Of a stretch of 8,850 bases of DNA, positions 6,197-8,850 are shown one piece after another. The DNA is from UBA1723 sp045629285. GTDB taxonomy: Bacteria; Bacteroidota; Bacteroidia; Bacteroidales; Paludibacteraceae. The stretch lies in NCBI GenBank assembly GCA_045629285.1, contig JAZQQY010000056.1, forward strand, positions 1 to 8,850, in the 5' to 3' direction. Made by a program: the position numbers and the translations under genes. Position 1 is the stretch's first letter, and each line of letters starts with the position of its first letter. The notes under the pieces are model-generated. The model was not told the DNA's origin. It searched no databases and saw nothing but the letters and a program-made list of their open reading frames with translations.

Positions 6197-7237
6197 ATGT
6201 TCAAAAAGTTAATAGACTCCAATCACCCCGATCATTTGGGTTCTACCTCTTACGTTACTGATGCCGACGGAAACATCGCCCAGCATGTGGAGTATATCCC
6301 TTATGGCGAAGTATTTGTAGAGGAGAGAAATAATTCATTCTCAACGAATTATCTTTTCAATGCCAAAGAGTTGGACAACGAGACAGGATTGTACTACTAT
6401 GGAGCTAGATATTTGGATCCGACGGGAGCGATGTGGCTATCAGTCGACCCTCTATTCGAGAAATATGCTGGAATGAGTCCGTACAATTATTGTGCGGGAA
6501 ATCCGGTGAAGTTGGTGGATCCGGATGGAAGGGAAATTTTCATTCTATTCTATGCTGATGAGGGACATGGCTCTTGTTCATTTAAAGATGCCGCTGAAAC
6601 TAGAAAATCTAATATTGAAAGTAGTCATGACTTTAATTCTGAAAAAGATAAGGTCTTCATATTTGGATTTGGTGACATTAGTAACATCACAGACTTAACT
6701 AAAAATTGTATTGATGAGAATAAAGAAAAATATGGAAAAACAAGAGAAGTCGGCATTTGGTCACATTGTGCTGGAGATGGTCCACGAGGTAAGCGAGCAT
6801 GCAGTAAATATCCGCTATCCGAAGGGTCTAAGCAAATGAGCTTAGAAGGCTGGGCAAGTATTGATTTTAACTGGAGTGAAGATTATCCTTCTCTTTTGAT
6901 ATATGGTTGTAATGGAGGAAACCCTAATTATCATGGTATTGGGGTGTCTTTTGCGGCAAAATTATCAAAAGAGAAAAACATGAAAAATGTAAGTGTTGCT
7001 GGTCAGAGTTCTTATGGCTATCCATCAATAAGTCCTTATTATAGGCAAACAACTACGCTTAGAAGTCTTTCGATATTCCCGCCATGGGGAAATACTTATT
7101 ATGTTGGAGGAAATAAAGGAGAAGGCACAGATGCAATTTGGGGACCATATCCAGCGGCTGAACAAATGAATGTCTATAAAAATGGTCGTAAAACAAAGTC
7201 TATGTTTCAAAATACTAATTCATTATATAAGTTTTGA
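6197..7237 (+). CDS. Short Rhs core fragment with cysteine-hydrolase-like toxin (tip 4)
   Basis: An ATG at 6197 opens 346 residues, but the first nine (MFKKLIDSN) are not Rhs; homology starts abruptly at HPDHLGS (10-16, base 6224), the shallowest core of the array. The junction DPDG is at 108-111. The tip, 112-346, has REVGIWSHCAGDGP (183-196, His190) and SLLIYGCNGG (232-241, Cys238), then VSFAAKLSKEKNMKNVSVAG (250-269). These match the order and spacing of tip 3 (His to Cys 48 residues here, 45 there, followed by SFAxK), so the two tips are probably distant relatives and may be clan-CD-like cysteine hydrolases; that activity is inference. There is no signal peptide, so expression would need joining to a full Rhs gene. 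The immunity gene starts one base after the stop. Confidence 0.86.
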   Translation: MFKKLIDSNHPDHLGSTSYVTDADGNIAQHVEYIPYGEVFVEERNNSFSTNYLFNAKELDNETGLYYYGARYLDPTGAMWLSVDPLFEKYAGMSPYNYCAGNPVKLVDPDGREIFILFYADEGHGSCSFKDAAETRKSNIESSHDFNSEKDKVFIFGFGDISNITDLTKNCIDENKEKYGKTREVGIWSHCAGDGPRGKRACSKYPLSEGSKQMSLEGWASIDFNWSEDYPSLLIYGCNGGNPNYHGIGVSFAAKLSKEKNMKNVSVAGQSSYGYPSISPYYRQTTTLRSLSIFPPWGNTYYVGGNKGEGTDAIWGPYPAAEQMNVYKNGRKTKSMFQNTNSLYKF

Positions 7238-7238
7238 T

Positions 7239-7712
7239 ATGAAAAAAATATTGTTTGTTGCTATGTTTTGCATAGGAGCTCTTGTGATATATAGATTGTT
7301 GTTTTCATTTGTCATTTTTTCTTCATTTTCTTCATTTGGCTGGCTAAATAGTAAGGAGTTTTTTCCAAAATATGTTTTGCTTAATCCATTAAAGGAACGT
7401 AAACTTTATGGTTTGGTAAACCAGAGTATAGATGATACAAAAGAGAAGATTATGTCAGATACTGTATTTTTTAATAGCATTTCGAGTTCGAATGGAAATC
7501 CTATGGTAAGGTATTCTTTAGATAATTTAGAAAAAATTAAATTTTATCGTTTTTTTTTGTCTGATACATTGCCTATAAAAATAGAGTCTATTAAGGAAGA
7601 GGAACATTGTTTGATGATTTTGATTGTCAAAGAATGGGGCAAAGAAGAGTGGCAAAGTAAGAATGTGATGCTAAAATATTGCGAAAGCAATAATTATGGA
7701 TGGTTTTATTGA
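7239..7712 (+). CDS. Membrane-anchored candidate immunity protein for tip 4
   Basis: ATG at 7239 is chosen: it lies one base after the tip 4 stop and opens MKKILFVAMFCIGALVIYRL, a lysine start followed by a hydrophobic stretch to about residue 33. The frame is open further upstream to 7170, but those codons overlap the tip and look like an artefact. The product has 157 residues: an N-terminal signal anchor, then a soluble part with FYRFFLSDTLPIKIESIKEE and LMILIVKEWGKEEWQ. The cysteine at residue 11 follows F, so a lipobox is unlikely and a membrane anchor is preferred. No family is recognised. The role as immunity to tip 4 is inferred from position. Confidence 0.77.
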   Translation: MKKILFVAMFCIGALVIYRLLFSFVIFSSFSSFGWLNSKEFFPKYVLLNPLKERKLYGLVNQSIDDTKEKIMSDTVFFNSISSSNGNPMVRYSLDNLEKIKFYRFFLSDTLPIKIESIKEEEHCLMILIVKEWGKEEWQSKNVMLKYCESNNYGWFY

Positions 7713-7716
7713 AAAT

Positions 7717-7812
7717 GTGCGACGACAGGCACATATTGAAGATTGCTAATGGAGTATTAGTCTGCGAATAAAGCCCAAAGGTCTGACCACTGTCGACGAT
7801 GGCGTAATGCGA
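7717..7812 (+). pseudogene. Decayed remnant of Rhs YD-repeat core
   Basis: Four bases after immunity gene 4, the sequence aligns with 3795-3880 of the unit 3 core: ATTGAAGA, AATGGAGT, AGTCTGCG and ATAAAGCC are kept in order, but with many substitutions and small indels that remove the frame (TAG and TAA appear). It is a relic of an older core copy lying between unit 4 and the intact core. Confidence 0.6.
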
Positions 7813-7820
7813 GTGCATAG

Positions 7821-8850
7821 TTATATGGATGGCACAGAGCATACTTTGAAGACGGTAGCGGAGCACAAGAGTACTTCTACGGCAAGATGGGAGAGGTGGA
7901 GAAAATCCGCAGAACCCTAATCATTCCGGGTGTCGACGTCGCCACATACACAACCGAATGGAAATATGATTCATGGAACAGAATCCAGGAGATGGTGTAC
8001 CCGGACGGCGAGAAAATCAAGTATTATTACAATTTAGGCGGCCAGTTGAAGCGAATTCTTGGCCAAAAGAATTATATTTGCACGTATATCGACGACATCC
8101 AATATGATGCGTACAAGCAGCGATCTTATATCAGATATGGTAATGGCACTGAGACTCATTACGACTATGATGATGTGAACCGTCGTCTTAACATGATGAT
8201 AGTCAGCAACGAAAAGAGCAAGGCTGAGGGGGCAAAAGGAACATTCCTCAACAACCTATATTCTTACGACGCTGTAGGAAACATCATAGGAGTGACAAAT
8301 TCAGAGGCTTTGAGCGCAGGCATCGGAGGCACGATGACGCATAAGTATTCTTATGATGACTGGTACAGATTGAAGACTGCGGACGGAATATTCAAGTCGG
8401 CAGATGAGACAAAATCAGCGAAATACAGTTTGCTGATGGGCTACGACAATCAATACAACATCACGTCGAAGAAACTGACGATGAGCCAGACAAATCTTCA
8501 GTTCGACGGCACATTGTCGGCAGGACATGAGTTCAGCTACACTTATGGCGACGAGAATCCTATGCAGCTTGCGTCGGTTGAGACAAAGCAGTATAATGTC
8601 GACGGAAAGTTGGCTGACGACAAAGTCGACTCCGAATTGTCGAAGACTCAGCGCACTCAAAACTATGAGTTTGACGCCAACGGAAACATGACATCAGTGT
8701 CGGTTGACACCGTCGCACCGATCAAATCCTTCTTATGGGATGAGGAGAACCGCCTACTTGCCGTGAACAACAACGGAAGCGTCTCTTGTTACTTCTACGA
8801 TGCGGCAGGCGAGCGAACAGTGAAGATCTCAAGCGAGAGCGAGATGGTTC
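7821..8850 (+). CDS. Rhs YD-repeat core, unit 5, 3' end beyond window
   Basis: An uninterrupted frame of 343 codons runs from after the TAG at 7818-7820 to the window edge. It encodes an Rhs/YD-repeat shell: FEDGSGAQEYFYGKMGEVEK, WKYDSWNRIQEMVYPDGEKI, YSYDDWYRLKTADG, MGYDNQYNITSKK, FDANGNMTSVSVD and FYDAAGERTVKIS. It ends at SESEMV, where the other units continue into the tip-proximal core, so another tip probably lies to the right. It is the intact counterpart of the frameshifted unit 3 core. The first ATG in frame is 7887; no signal peptide or ribosome site is visible, and the 5' part of a normal Rhs protein is missing, so this is a fragment too. GC content is visibly higher than in the tips and immunity genes. 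Confidence 0.85.

Noticed and set aside
7170..7238. Upstream extension of immunity gene 4
   Set aside because: It overlaps the end of tip 4 in another frame; the ATG at 7239 gives a proper signal-anchor start.
1..8850. CRISPR array or tRNA/rRNA genes
   Set aside because: The repeats are long coding cores or isolated hairpins without regular spacers, and no cloverleaf or rRNA-like stretch was seen.

Overview
The window looks like part of a polymorphic-toxin locus from a Bacteroidales-type bacterium (Bacteroides, Phocaeicola or Prevotella relatives). The reasons are Bacteroidetes-style Rhs core protein, AT-rich genes without clear Shine-Dalgarno sites, TAnnTTTG-type boxes, and a lipoprotein signal of the CSCSN type. 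The genus is inferred from style, not proven. All supported genes are on the + strand.

The layout is a tandem array of Rhs 'tips'. Each unit has a conserved 3' piece of the Rhs/YD-repeat core ending in the junction motif DPDG, then an unrelated AT-rich C-terminal toxin domain, then a small immunity-like gene that overlaps it by 4 bases or follows within about 25. Unit 1: tip 2-1105, membrane immunity candidate 1131-1379. Unit 2: tip 1854-3167, cytosolic immunity candidate 3164-3658. Unit 3: frameshifted core fragment 3787-3990, tip 4014-5663, lipoprotein immunity candidate 5668-6162. Unit 4: short tip 6197-7237, membrane-anchored immunity candidate 7239-7712. Unit 5: a decayed core remnant 7717-7812, then intact YD-repeat core 7821-8850 running off the right edge. 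The core pieces begin at different depths in each unit, and none in the window has a signal peptide or a convincing start. They therefore look like silent, recombinable cassettes behind a full-length Rhs gene outside the window.

The toxins appear to be of three kinds. Tip 1 resembles the polymorphic toxin 44 pattern. Tip 2 has a hydrophobic pre-toxin region and a small toxin with a HMDMEKPKGRQGQIHIQ signature. Tips 3 and 4 share a strand-SH / strand-Cys / SFAxK pattern that suggests one divergent family, possibly a clan-CD-like (caspase/CHAT-like) cysteine hydrolase. Three of the four immunity candidates are predicted to sit in the membrane or on a lipid anchor, which suggests envelope-acting toxins.

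The 475-base gap after unit 1 holds an imperfect inverted repeat (arms 1513-1581 and 1766-1835) built of small hairpins with GGA loops. Inside it are further hairpins, one of which recurs with compensatory base changes at the next cassette junction (3751-3774). Other notable points are an A10 tract that breaks the natural start of immunity gene 1, a precise 40-base deletion in the unit 3 core, and mosaic, partly identical core segments that point to gene conversion between units.
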